Assembly: GCA_017643925.1 (NCBI GenBank)
Contig: JAEPML010000013.1
Coordinates: 95,398-159,397 of the forward strand
Reading direction: 5' to 3'
Source: Roseibium sp.
GTDB taxonomy: Bacteria; Pseudomonadota; Alphaproteobacteria; Rhizobiales; Stappiaceae
Length of the DNA: 64,000 nt
The position numbers and the translations under genes are program-made. Positions 18,724-26,774 of the stretch are shown piece after piece; the stretch's first letter is position 1, and each line of letters opens with the position of its first letter. A model generated the notes under the pieces. That model did not search any database, had not been told where the DNA came from, and saw only the letters and a list, made by a program, of their open reading frames with translations.

Positions 18724-19773
18724 TCAGCTGCCGACCTGAAACAGGGGGGGGATCTTGCCCAGAGGCAGAAACCCCAGACGCACGGAACCCTGCTCCAGCG
18801 CGACAGGCAGCGTGATGGTGGCAACACCCTCAACTTCGACTGCAGCCGGTTTCAGACTGTTCACAATGTTCTCGATCATCGCATAGGAATTGTCGTTGGG
18901 CGGGAAAAGCGGCTTCAGGGCGGCCAGCAACGCATCGGCTTCGACAAGTGAAATCTCGAGATTGCCCGAAAGCGTCCCGTCACCTCCAACGACAAGGTCA
19001 CCGCTGGCATTCACGCGGCTGTCGCCGACCAGGGTTTCCAGAAGAACCAGCCTGACAGGCAGGGCGCCTTCGCTGATCTGGACCAGCGTCGCCAGATCCA
19101 TCCCGGCCATCATGCCCGAACCGCCTTCGATCTGGACATGTCCCCGCATTTGCAGCGGCGCTTGAAGTTCGGGAAGTGAGAGCAGCTTCAACCCGTCAAC
19201 GGAGGCAAAGCCTTCAAGCGTTTCAGGAGCACCCGGCGCGGTGCGAAGGTGAATTTCGGCTTTGTCGGCTTCAAAGACCCCGGAAGAAAAAGCATCCTCG
19301 AAGGCAGCTTCGGGCTTGTCTATGACAGCATCAACTGCACCAAGCCCGCTGGACGCAAACTTGATACTGGCCCTGGCCGTGTCCCATGTCAGGTTGCCGG
19401 CCGCGCCGCGAATGGGAATTGCAACCGAAGCCGGTGCCTTGGCTTCAAATATCACGTGCCAGGGATTATAGACCAGCGCGACTGCGTTCAGCCCTTTCAG
19501 TTTTCCTGCCGATCCCAGGCGGTCCTGGGACGTCAGGTCGTCGCAATGCACCTCATAGCGGAACGGGTAGCCTGCGATGCCGAGCTCGGAACAGGCGACT
19601 TTGAGGCCCGTTCGTTCCATCCCATCGAGCTGAGACGCGATCTGCCCGGACAGAATGGAACGTCCGTAGAGCCAGGCACCCGACCATCCCGCGGCAACCA
19701 GAATGATCACGGCGATCAGCAGGAAATAGCGGCGTTTCGTTCGGTTGGTCGATTTGATCTCGGTCTGGGACAC
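18724..19773 (-). CDS. DUF2125 exported protein
   Basis: A 349-aa protein with a basic N-terminus and one membrane or signal segment (RRYFLLIAVIILVAAGWSGA) followed by a beta-rich domain with GYPFRYEVHCDDL, YNPWHVIFEAKAP, GAAGNLTWDTARAS and NSLKPAAVEVEGVATI. This is the pattern of the alphaproteobacterial DUF2125 family, with no known function, probably periplasmic. The frame is open to an ATG at 19875 only 13 nt from the divergent ChaC gene. I prefer the GTG at 19773, because the extra 34 residues are Cys/Asn/Arg-rich and unlike coding sequence, and a shorter gene leaves room for a promoter. Confidence 0.75.
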   Translation of the reverse strand: MSQTEIKSTNRTKRRYFLLIAVIILVAAGWSGAWLYGRSILSGQIASQLDGMERTGLKVACSELGIAGYPFRYEVHCDDLTSQDRLGSAGKLKGLNAVALVYNPWHVIFEAKAPASVAIPIRGAAGNLTWDTARASIKFASSGLGAVDAVIDKPEAAFEDAFSSGVFEADKAEIHLRTAPGAPETLEGFASVDGLKLLSLPELQAPLQMRGHVQIEGGSGMMAGMDLATLVQISEGALPVRLVLLETLVGDSRVNASGDLVVGGDGTLSGNLEISLVEADALLAALKPLFPPNDNSYAMIENIVNSLKPAAVEVEGVATITLPVALEQGSVRLGFLPLGKIPPLFQVGS

Positions 19774-19888
19774 GGGCGGTTTTCTTTTCGGTTGTGCCAG
19801 GTTCGATCTGTCGAAGCCTGAAAGGTGGCATTGATTAGACCAGCGGGGATTGTTATCTCCGCATCTGCATAACATGTGACAGGTCGAT

Positions 19889-20419
19889 ATGAGCGATTTT
19901 TGGGTTTTTGGCTACGGGTCTTTGATGTGGAACCCGGGTTTTGATCATCTGCGGCAGGCTCCGGCCCTGTTACGTGGTGCACACAGGTCTTTGTGTGTCT
20001 ATTCCTGGGTGCACCGGGGAACACAGGAAAACCCGGGGCTCGTCTTCGGTCTGGATAACGGCGGTGCGTGCAGGGGCATGGCATACCAGGTTGCGGAAGA
20101 CATCTGGCCGCGGACGCTGGAATATTTGCGCGCCCGGGAACAAACGACAATGGTCTACAAGGAGCACTGGCACGCCATCGAACTCGATGGCGGTGAAAAG
20201 GTGCAGGCGCTTGTTTACATGGTGGACCATGATCACCCACAATATGCCGGTGCCTTGCCGCTGGAAGAGCAGCTTGAGATCGTGACAGGCGCTGTCGGCA
20301 AATCCGGGGCCAACCCGGAATATGTGATCAACACGGCGGCGCATCTCGACGAGATGGGCATTCCGGACACCGGCCTGGCCTGGCTTTCTTCCCGCCTCAG
20401 GGATTTGCCCGGAACATAA
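19889..20419 (+). CDS. ChaC-like gamma-glutamylcyclotransferase
   Basis: A 176-aa enzyme that probably degrades glutathione to 5-oxoproline and Cys-Gly. The N-terminal nucleotide-like loop FWVFGYGSLMWNPGF is diagnostic of ChaC/GGCT proteins; CVYSWVHRGTQENPGLVFGL follows the family pattern, and LEYLRAREQ supplies the expected catalytic Glu. Cytosolic, no signal peptide. It is monocistronic and ends before a strong bidirectional terminator. Assignment to the glutathione-specific ChaC branch rather than another GGCT is an inference from the motif spacing. Confidence 0.88.
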   Translation: MSDFWVFGYGSLMWNPGFDHLRQAPALLRGAHRSLCVYSWVHRGTQENPGLVFGLDNGGACRGMAYQVAEDIWPRTLEYLRAREQTTMVYKEHWHAIELDGGEKVQALVYMVDHDHPQYAGALPLEEQLEIVTGAVGKSGANPEYVINTAAHLDEMGIPDTGLAWLSSRLRDLPGT

Positions 20420-20477
20420 GTGGAAATTTCATTGGCTTGTCCGCCTGGCGAAAACGCGGACGCGTTCCCAATGACAA

Positions 20478-20514
20478 AAAAGAAAGGCCACGCGATGAGC
20501 GTGGCCCTTTCTTT
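20478..20514. terminator. Bidirectional terminator after chaC-like gene
   Basis: GGCCACGC at 20486-20493 pairs with GCGTGGCC at 20499-20506 around the loop GATGA. The stem is extended by AAAGAAA on the left and TTTCTTT on the right with one bulged C, giving an A-tract on one side and a T-tract on the other. It serves both the rightward chaC-like gene and the leftward secreted protein. Confidence 0.9.
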
Positions 20515-20539
20515 CGGATTGTATGCGGTTCTGTCTGTC

Positions 20540-20896
20540 TTACTGACGGGCAAAACCAGGCTTTGAAGTGCCGTTCCAGTCACCAATGAATTCCAGGATC
20601 GGCAGAGTGCCCTGGCGGGAAGCGATCTTGGCATTGGAAGCTGCCTGCTGGCGGGCCGTGAAACGCTCTTCACCATTGTAGCTGCCTTGAACCGGCAGGA
20701 TCAGGAGGCGGTTGCCGCGTGCATCTTCAAGTGCCTTTGCGTTTGCAATCTGCTGTTGGCGGACGGAAACCGGCTTGTCACCATTCAGGTCACCAACGGT
20801 GTCGTCCGGATCAAAGGCAAAGGCGCTGGTTGCAGCAGCTGCGGAAACAAAGGTAGCCGCGATTACGGAAGAAACGATTTTTCTGGTCGTACGCAT
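20540..20896 (-). CDS. Small secreted protein with an internal duplication
   Basis: A 118-aa protein with a Sec signal peptide (KIVSSVIAATFVSAAAATSA, cleaved near AFA-FD). The mature part contains two similar units: VSVRQQQIANAKALEDARGN then RLLILP, and FTARQQAASNAKIASRQGT then LPILEF, each near a Gly-Asp/Asn-Gly turn. I recognise no family; it is probably periplasmic or released. The ATG at 20896 has GGAG 8 nt upstream; the frame continues upstream without other support. It follows an unusually AT-rich 380-nt leader region that may hold its promoter. Confidence 0.75.
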   Translation of the reverse strand: MRTTRKIVSSVIAATFVSAAAATSAFAFDPDDTVGDLNGDKPVSVRQQQIANAKALEDARGNRLLILPVQGSYNGEERFTARQQAASNAKIASRQGTLPILEFIGDWNGTSKPGFARQ

Positions 20897-21277
20897 AAGT
20901 AACTCCACTTCTGAGGTTTCAATTAGGTGCTTCGGCCGATCGGCTGTCCGCATCCTGTTTGCGTTGTTGCAAACCCAAAGTGGGGATCGTTTTTCAGAAA
21001 AAAACATGTATAACACAGGCGTGAACACATGTTTACTTGATAAAATACTTATCACAGCGCCGTGTTATTTCGTTTATAAGCAATAAAAATGTAAATAAAT
21101 AACATTAAGGTCAAAATTGAGTTTTAGTTGTATATTTTTACTTAAAACATGAAAAAGTAAGAGCCGTCATCCGATTTGTCAGAAGCACTTCCCGACGAAA
21201 ATTGAACAGACGCAAGTTCATCGGGTCACGACAAGCTGGTCCTCGCCGCGTCAACACAATGAAAACCCTGCCAACGA
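20897..21277. other. AT-rich intergenic region
   Basis: No gene is supported here. Bases ~21,050-21,170 are strikingly AT-rich compared with the surroundings (long stretches of A/T such as around 21,082-21,106). On the minus strand a TTGACC at 21109-21114 could be a -35 box for the secreted repeat protein, but no convincing -10 lies 16-18 nt further, although TTATAA occurs at 21074-21079. The rest, 21,180-21,277, shows nothing recognisable. Confidence 0.5.
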
Positions 21278-22054
21278 CTATGCAGGATGCGCGTTCTTCA
21301 AGGCGTCGACTTTTTCAAGTACCGGCGACGGGTTTGCGACTTTGCGGGCTTCCTCGATCAGACCGTTGCTGGCAGTCTCGATCCTTTCGACCATTTCCTG
21401 ATGGAAAGCATCGGGACGCAGCCCGGGTTCGATCGGTGGCAGGATCTCGACGATCACCGTTCCCGGATAGACGACCCACGATGCCCGGGGCCAGTAAAGC
21501 CCGGCATTGTGTGCGAGCGGCACCACTGGGCACTCCAGATCCCTGTAGAGATGTGCGATGCCGTACTTGTATTTCGGTTCAGCGCCTGCCGGCCGCCGGG
21601 TCCCTTCCGGAAAAATCAGGATCTGCCGCTTTTCGTCAATTGCTTCCTTGGCGGCTTCCATCATGGCCGCCAGCGCTTCGCTGCGTTTGCCGCGGTTGAT
21701 CGGGATCTGTTTGAACTTGGCGGTGTACCAGCCGAAGATGGGTATCCAGCGCAGTTCGCGCTTCAAGATGAAGGTCGGGCTTGAAAACAGCGGTATGAGC
21801 GAGACTGTTTCCCAGGCGGACTGGTGTTTCATCGCTATGATGCATCCGCCTTCAGGAATGTTCTCCCGCCCTCGAACTTCCACCTTGAGGCCAACTGTCA
21901 GCCGCATAATGAGCTGAAGCACCTGCGACCAGACCGGAACGACCCACCATCCCCATTTGCGCGGCAGCAACATCACCGGTGCGAACAGGATCATCAGGAA
22001 GAAGGTGACAGAGTAGAAAAGCACCTGGAACAGGGTTGAACGCAGAATGAGCAT
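21278..22054 (-). CDS. plsC: 1-acyl-sn-glycerol-3-phosphate acyltransferase
   Basis: Makes phosphatidic acid from lysophosphatidic acid at the inner membrane. Residues ~1-50 are hydrophobic. Motif I is AMKHQSAWETVSLIP (His-x4-acid, here Glu in place of the usual Asp, as in many alphaproteobacterial homologues), motif II is PINRGKRSEAL, motif III is ILIFPEGTRRPAG, and motif IV PVVPLAHNAG. The ATG at 22054 (MLILRSTLF) fits the family; a longer frame to 22114 is open. It is the last gene of the leftward run ftsE-ftsX-ydcF-like-plsC. Confidence 0.9.
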   Translation of the reverse strand: MLILRSTLFQVLFYSVTFFLMILFAPVMLLPRKWGWWVVPVWSQVLQLIMRLTVGLKVEVRGRENIPEGGCIIAMKHQSAWETVSLIPLFSSPTFILKRELRWIPIFGWYTAKFKQIPINRGKRSEALAAMMEAAKEAIDEKRQILIFPEGTRRPAGAEPKYKYGIAHLYRDLECPVVPLAHNAGLYWPRASWVVYPGTVIVEILPPIEPGLRPDAFHQEMVERIETASNGLIEEARKVANPSPVLEKVDALKNAHPA

Positions 22055-22124
22055 GGCACCTGAAATCTGTATGGGGCGAGGTGAGCCGCCGATGTTCCAC
22101 CGCCGGTTCGCCACCTGACAAATG

Positions 22125-22832
22125 TCAGCTCACGCTCCTCACGGCAATTCGAAGTCGGGCGACGATATACTTCACATATTCCCGCATGAGAAGCCGGAAC
22201 GTTGTCGGCTCCTTGTACCAGTCGGAAAAATTGAGGTCCTTGGAGAAGACAGGATAGGCAATCAGGTCGACATCCGGCAGGGCACCGGACAGTTCGGCCC
22301 TGGCCCGGGGCAGGTGATAGGCACTGGTGACAACCAGCAAGGACTTGAACCCGTTCTTGCGCACCCACGCAGCCGTCTCACTGGCGTTGCCTGCAGTATT
22401 GAGAGCATGACGATCCAGTTCGACGCTGCCTCTTTCCAGTGGCATGTTCGACGAGGTGACAGCGGCAAGCTGCTCACGCGTCGTGCCCGGATGCACGCCT
22501 GAAATCAGCAGGCGGTCGGCATTGCCTTCTTCCAGCAGCCTGACGGCTTCGCTGACACGTGCCTGGCCGCCCGTGAGCACGACGATGGCATCCGCATTGG
22601 TCGTCACCGGCACTTCGGAACTGGCGACCTTATGTGCGAAGAAAAGAAAATGGCCGGATGCTCCGGCGATCAGCGCCGCGATCATCGACACGATGAGAAT
22701 GCGCAGACCGACCCGCTTTTTCCGTACCGCCTGTGACCCCTGCTCTTTCGGCTGCGCAGAAGCCTGCCGCTCCGAAACGATCGGAACGCTATCTTCCAGG
22801 GCAGGGTCTACAGCGGTATCAGCGTTTGTCAT
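22125..22832 (-). CDS. YdcF/ElyC/SanA-like (DUF218) membrane protein
   Basis: A 235-aa protein with an N-terminal cytoplasmic tail, one membrane helix (ILIVSMIAALIAGASGHFLF) and a periplasmic DUF218 domain. That domain has ADAIVVLTGGQARVSEAVRL, ADRLLISGVHPGTTREQL, ALNTAGNASETAAWV and LLVVTSAYHLPRARAEL. Family members ElyC and SanA affect envelope integrity and peptidoglycan or polysaccharide metabolism; the biochemical role is not known. The ATG at 22832 is chosen because the open frame upstream runs back into ftsX. Gaps are 53 nt from ftsX and 70 nt to plsC. Confidence 0.85.
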   Translation of the reverse strand: MTNADTAVDPALEDSVPIVSERQASAQPKEQGSQAVRKKRVGLRILIVSMIAALIAGASGHFLFFAHKVASSEVPVTTNADAIVVLTGGQARVSEAVRLLEEGNADRLLISGVHPGTTREQLAAVTSSNMPLERGSVELDRHALNTAGNASETAAWVRKNGFKSLLVVTSAYHLPRARAELSGALPDVDLIAYPVFSKDLNFSDWYKEPTTFRLLMREYVKYIVARLRIAVRSVS

Positions 22833-22885
22833 GCGGCGACTATGGTAGTTGATTCGGCCATTTTCGCGGCATTGTGATCGAAAAA

Positions 22886-23926
22886 TCAATCCACTTTTGC
22901 CAAATGTGCCTTGACGGCCAGACCCGACGTTATTGCGGTCAGGATTGCAACCAGGAACACAACTGCGAAAACACCGAAATATCCGGGCAAGCTGACGGAG
23001 ACAGTGCCAAAGAGGGCAGACAACTGGTCCGAACTGGCCTGGCCGGAACCACGACGGGTCAGAACGTCCAGAAGGATGAAGCACAAGACCGCCGCCACGC
23101 CGCCCGAAACGCCCCCCTTCAGCCCCAACATAAGGAAGTGCCGTTGAAATTCGCGCGCGATGAAACCGTCCTCTGCCCCGACAAAATGCAGCACTGAGAC
23201 AACGTCTTTGTTGCCCGCCATGGCTGATTGCGTGGCAAAAACGACACTGAGCACCATTGACCCCAGGACAAGAACCATGATCGCGACACCGCCCGCAACA
23301 ACCGCACCCGCCATGGCCGCAAGCCGCGAAGTCCAGACCGAGTGGTCATCCACGCTCGCACCGATGACCTTCTGAGAAACCATCGTCTTGAGCTGCGTGA
23401 GATTCAGAAGACCCGGATCGTTGACGGTAATCTGGATAAGCCTCGGCACCGGCAGCCCATCCAGCTGCAAGCCCTCTCCAAGCCAGGGCTCCAGCAGGGT
23501 CTTGGTTTCAGCGTCTGAAAGGGCACGCACCGATTCGATTCCGGAGAACTCCTGTGCCAGCGCCACCGCCTTGTCGATTTCCCGCACCATGTCGACGCCC
23601 TCGGTGGGCCGGATCTGGATCGTAATTTCGCGTACAAGATCGTTTTGCCAGGCATCGGCCGCATCCCAGACCACGGACACTGCACCGACAGTCAGGCACG
23701 CCAGAAAGCTCATGATGGCCACAACAAGCGTCAGCGCACGTCCCGCAACCGATTGTGGTGGCACGATGGCTGCCGCCGGCCTGAGTTTTGCCTCGTCGCC
23801 CGTCTCGGCTTTCTTCGGCTTCGCGCTTGCCTTGCGCTTCACTCGCTTGGTCTTCCCCGGTCGCCGAGGTGGTTCGACGGCGACGGCCGGTGCCTGCGTT
23901 TCATTGTTGTCTTCGGACTGGGCCAT
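22886..23926 (-). CDS. ftsX: Cell-division ABC permease FtsX
   Basis: Membrane partner of FtsE; the complex transmits ATP hydrolysis to periplasmic peptidoglycan hydrolase activators at the septum. A ~60-residue basic, Pro-rich cytoplasmic tail precedes the first helix (LTLVVAIMSFLACLTVGAVS). A periplasmic extracellular domain (~residues 90-200) follows, then three C-terminal helices (AGAVVAGGVAIMVLVLGSMV, LKGGVSGGVAAVLCFILLDV, LPGYFGVFAVVFLVAILTAI). Length 346 aa. It lies 8 nt behind ftsE. Confidence 0.93.
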   Translation of the reverse strand: MAQSEDNNETQAPAVAVEPPRRPGKTKRVKRKASAKPKKAETGDEAKLRPAAAIVPPQSVAGRALTLVVAIMSFLACLTVGAVSVVWDAADAWQNDLVREITIQIRPTEGVDMVREIDKAVALAQEFSGIESVRALSDAETKTLLEPWLGEGLQLDGLPVPRLIQITVNDPGLLNLTQLKTMVSQKVIGASVDDHSVWTSRLAAMAGAVVAGGVAIMVLVLGSMVLSVVFATQSAMAGNKDVVSVLHFVGAEDGFIAREFQRHFLMLGLKGGVSGGVAAVLCFILLDVLTRRGSGQASSDQLSALFGTVSVSLPGYFGVFAVVFLVAILTAITSGLAVKAHLAKVD

Positions 23927-23934
23927 ACCACCGC

Positions 23935-24600
23935 CTAATCAAAAATCGAAAGGCGTCCGTCGGCCAGAACCATGCGCCGGGCATCCACCTGTTCCAGCAA
24001 AGCGATATCGTGGGTCGCTATGACTACGGAAGTTCCAAGTTTGTTCAATTCAATGAAAAGACGCAACAGCCGCCGCGCCAGAGGCGGATCCACATTCCCG
24101 GTAGGCTCATCCGCCAGCAACACCTCCGGACGGGTGATCAGCGCTCTTGCGATCGCTGCCCGCTGCTTTTCACCTCCCGACAGGACGGGAGGCAACACGT
24201 GCATGCGGTCGCCCAGGCCGACCCATTTCAGCAGGTCGATCACATCCGACCGATATTCCGATTCCTCTTTGCCGATCACCCGAAGCGGCAGCGCCACATT
24301 CTCGTAGGTGGTCAGGTGATCCAGAAGACGGAAGTCCTGAAACACGACACCGATCTTGCGCCTGAGCTTTGGAAGCTCGTTTTTTTCGATCACGCTGAGA
24401 TCCCGGTTGAAAACCTTGATCAGGCCGCGCGTCGGCCGCAGGGACATGAAAAGCAGGCGGATCAGGCTGGTCTTTCCTGCTCCGGAGGGCCCGGTGAGAA
24501 ACTGGAAAGACTGCGGCTCGATCTGAAATGTCAGGTCCTGCAGGATCTCCGGCCCCATGCCATATCTCAATCCCACATTTTCAAAGCGGATCACAAACAT
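23935..24600 (-). CDS. ftsE: Cell-division ABC ATPase FtsE
   Basis: ABC-type ATPase of the FtsEX complex, 221 aa. Walker A GPSGAGKTSLI near residue 37, Q-loop VVFQDFRLLDHLT, signature LSGGEKQRAAIARAL near 138, Walker B VLLADEPTGNVD near 160 and the switch His in VVIATHDIALL. It is the first gene of the leftward run with ftsX, ydcF-like and plsC, and divergent from the zinc-ribbon gene, with 187 nt between starts that must hold both promoters. Confidence 0.95.
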   Translation of the reverse strand: MFVIRFENVGLRYGMGPEILQDLTFQIEPQSFQFLTGPSGAGKTSLIRLLFMSLRPTRGLIKVFNRDLSVIEKNELPKLRRKIGVVFQDFRLLDHLTTYENVALPLRVIGKEESEYRSDVIDLLKWVGLGDRMHVLPPVLSGGEKQRAAIARALITRPEVLLADEPTGNVDPPLARRLLRLFIELNKLGTSVVIATHDIALLEQVDARRMVLADGRLSIFD

Positions 24601-24787
24601 AACTCCTGTTGATAGACCGAACGCTATAGCCGGGCCGTTAACGGTGCATTAATCATATAATTGTCCATTAGGAAGTGGAAAACCCGTCATCCGTTTCACT
24701 GGCGGTTGTCCAGTATTTCCTTGCGGGAATCGACTCCTTGTGTACGCAATAAACCGTTGAGCACGACATGACGAAAGGTCTTCGCGC

Positions 24788-25729
24788 ATGAAGATCAAAT
24801 GTCCGGACTGCAGTACGTCCTACGAAATCAAGGCGGAAGCGCTCGGCCCGGAGGGGCGGAGCGTCAAGTGTGCGAAGTGCGGTAACCGCTGGTTTGTCAG
24901 TCCCAATGATGAAGAAGAGGGCGAGGTCGACTTCGAGGCGGCCGAAGGCAGCACTGTTGCGTCTGACGCTGCGGAAGACGAAAACAGTGAAAAGGACGAG
25001 GCCGATTGGACTGCCGATGCGGAAGACGATGCGGCTGATACAGAATCCAACGAGCAATCAGATGCCCCTGATGAGGCGGAGGAACAGGTCGCCTACACGC
25101 CTCCGGCAGATCTTCCGGGCGGCAGCGCCGACGAAGAAAAATTCTCTGCCGACCTGGCAGACGAGGATGACAGCGGCGCGGACATCGAGAGCTCGGCCAA
25201 ACGCCCCAAGATCATCGTCAATCCGAACAAGTTCCGGCGCAATCATTTCGGCGCGATCATCGATTGGGCCATGCGGCGCAATTTCCGCCGCATCGGCGGT
25301 GTCGCCATCTTTGGATTTGCGCTCGCCCTGTGCGCGTCCTTCTTCCTCATGCGCGACGTGATCGTCAAGCAATCGCCGGACTTGGCCAGCCTGTTTCAGA
25401 TCGCCGGATTTGAAGTCAATCTGCGGGGTCTGGAGTTCCGCAATCTCCACACGATCACCGAAGTGGAAGACGGCAAACGTGTTCTGGTGGTGGAAGGCTC
25501 AATCCGTAATCTCCAGGAAGAAATCAATCCCGTACCAGCCGTCCGGCTGTCCATTCGCAATTCCGACCTTCAGGAAATCTACGCCTGGACAGTAGAACCG
25601 CGAACAAAATCGCTCAATGGGCTGGACGAAACCCGGTTCAGGACGATATTGGCTGATCCACCGGGAGAAGCTTCCGATATCCAGGTTCGGTTTGTCGAAC
25701 GCGGCAAACGTCAAATAGTTCTAGAGTGA
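24788..25729 (+). CDS. Zinc-ribbon domain membrane protein (MJ0042-type)
   Basis: A 313-aa protein. The first ~40 residues form a zinc ribbon (KIKCPDCSTSYEIKAEAL, then KCAKCGNRWF, two CxxC knuckles). Next is a ~110-residue very acidic low-complexity stretch, a basic patch (RRNHFGAIIDWAMRRNFRR), one membrane helix (IGGVAIFGFALALCASFFLM) and a C-terminal ~110-residue beta-rich domain resembling DUF3426-type folds. The function is unknown. It is divergent from ftsE and only 2 nt upstream of hpt, so the three genes to the CpdR-like regulator are probably one operon. Confidence 0.8.
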   Translation: MKIKCPDCSTSYEIKAEALGPEGRSVKCAKCGNRWFVSPNDEEEGEVDFEAAEGSTVASDAAEDENSEKDEADWTADAEDDAADTESNEQSDAPDEAEEQVAYTPPADLPGGSADEEKFSADLADEDDSGADIESSAKRPKIIVNPNKFRRNHFGAIIDWAMRRNFRRIGGVAIFGFALALCASFFLMRDVIVKQSPDLASLFQIAGFEVNLRGLEFRNLHTITEVEDGKRVLVVEGSIRNLQEEINPVPAVRLSIRNSDLQEIYAWTVEPRTKSLNGLDETRFRTILADPPGEASDIQVRFVERGKRQIVLE

Positions 25730-25731
25730 CC

Positions 25732-26295
25732 ATGACAGCAAATATTCATACGCTTTTCGACGAAGACGCCATCGCTCAGCGCGTGGCAGGCCTTGCAGAG
25801 GAGATCGCGAAAAGCACGCCTCAGGATCTGCTCGTGGTCGCGGTACTGAAGGGCAGCTTTATTTTCGCGGCCGATCTGGTGCGTGCCATGCACCGCGCCG
25901 GGCTGGAACCGGAAATGGAATTCATCCATTTGTCTTCTTACGGTGCCGGCACCGAAGGTTCTGAAAACATTCGCGTTTTGCGAGATGTTGAAAGTGACGT
26001 CAATAATCGCGATATTATACTCGTGGATGATATTCTGGAATCCGGCCGTACACTTGCTTTCGCTCGGCAGCGTTTGCAGGAGCGCGGTGCCCGCTCGGTA
26101 AAGATTGCGGCCCTGCTGGATAAACCGGAGCGCCGTAAAGCTGCCATATCTGCCGATTATGTCGGTTTTGCCTGTCCTGAAAAGTTTGTCGTCGGATATG
26201 GTATGGATATGGGGCACGCGTGGCGTCAATTGCCCTTTATTGGATACGTGGTCGAACAGGACGAATCGGCTGCAGACGGCAAGACAGGAGCGTGA
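25732..26295 (+). CDS. hpt: Hypoxanthine phosphoribosyltransferase
   Basis: Purine salvage enzyme that converts hypoxanthine or guanine and PRPP to IMP or GMP. The PRPP loop is RDIILVDDILESGRTL near residues 95-110; other family boxes are LVVAVLKGSFIFAADLVRA, FIHLSSYGAG and KPERRKAAISADYVGF. Length 187 aa from ATG 25732. The stop of the preceding gene lies 2 nt upstream, and the next gene starts 2 nt after this stop, so the three genes are tightly packed. Confidence 0.93.
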   Translation: MTANIHTLFDEDAIAQRVAGLAEEIAKSTPQDLLVVAVLKGSFIFAADLVRAMHRAGLEPEMEFIHLSSYGAGTEGSENIRVLRDVESDVNNRDIILVDDILESGRTLAFARQRLQERGARSVKIAALLDKPERRKAAISADYVGFACPEKFVVGYGMDMGHAWRQLPFIGYVVEQDESAADGKTGA

Positions 26296-26297
26296 GC

Positions 26298-26693
26298 ATG
26301 GCTCGCATTCTTCTTACAGAAGACGATGAAGCGGTACGCAGCTTCGTAAAACGCGCCCTGGAGCTCGATGGACATTCCGTTGAGGCTGCAGAGGATGGCG
26401 GCGAGGCCGTGGAAATTCTGTCGCGCGAAAAGGGCGAATACGACCTGCTTCTGTCCGATATCAAGATGCCTGTGATGGACGGCATTGCGCTGGCGCTTCA
26501 TACGGCACGTGACTACCCGGATCTACCCATCCTGTTGATGACCGGTTTTGCCGACCAGCGTGAACGGGCCAATGGCCTGGATTCACTGGTTCATGACGTC
26601 GTTACGAAACCCTTTTCACTGGCGGACATCAGACAGGCTGTTCGCGGCGCGATTTCCGGGGAAGTGCCCCAGGAGAACCGGCGTTACGCCTGA
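26298..26693 (+). CDS. cpdR: CpdR-like single-domain response regulator
   Basis: A 131-aa receiver domain without an output domain: acidic pocket LLTEDDEAV at the N-terminus, phosphoacceptor Asp in DLLLSDIKMPVMDGI (about residue 54), Thr in LLMTGFADQRERA and Lys in DVVTKPFSL. In Caulobacter and rhizobia, CpdR in its unphosphorylated form is an adaptor that primes ClpXP to degrade cell-cycle proteins. The sequence and the location behind hpt match that family, so the name is a well-supported inference. A strong terminator follows. Confidence 0.85.
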   Translation: MARILLTEDDEAVRSFVKRALELDGHSVEAAEDGGEAVEILSREKGEYDLLLSDIKMPVMDGIALALHTARDYPDLPILLMTGFADQRERANGLDSLVHDVVTKPFSLADIRQAVRGAISGEVPQENRRYA

Positions 26694-26717
26694 GCACATC
26701 CACCAGGTGTCAACAAG

Positions 26718-26749
26718 AAAACCCCGCCTTGAGCGGGGTTTTGTTTTTT
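26718..26749 (+). terminator. Rho-independent terminator after cpdR
   Basis: AAAACCCCGC at 26718-26727 pairs perfectly with GCGGGGTTTT at 26733-26742 around the loop CTTGA, followed by GTTTTTT (26743-26749). It ends the zinc-ribbon/hpt/cpdR operon and, on the other strand, could also serve the leftward gene that ends at 26775. Confidence 0.93.
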
Positions 26750-26774
26750 CAGTTTAACAGTCTTTCCCTGAAAC

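Noticed and set aside
24668..25057. 129-codon leftward frame over the zinc-ribbon gene start
   Set aside because: It is antisense to the zinc-ribbon motif region and shows no family features.
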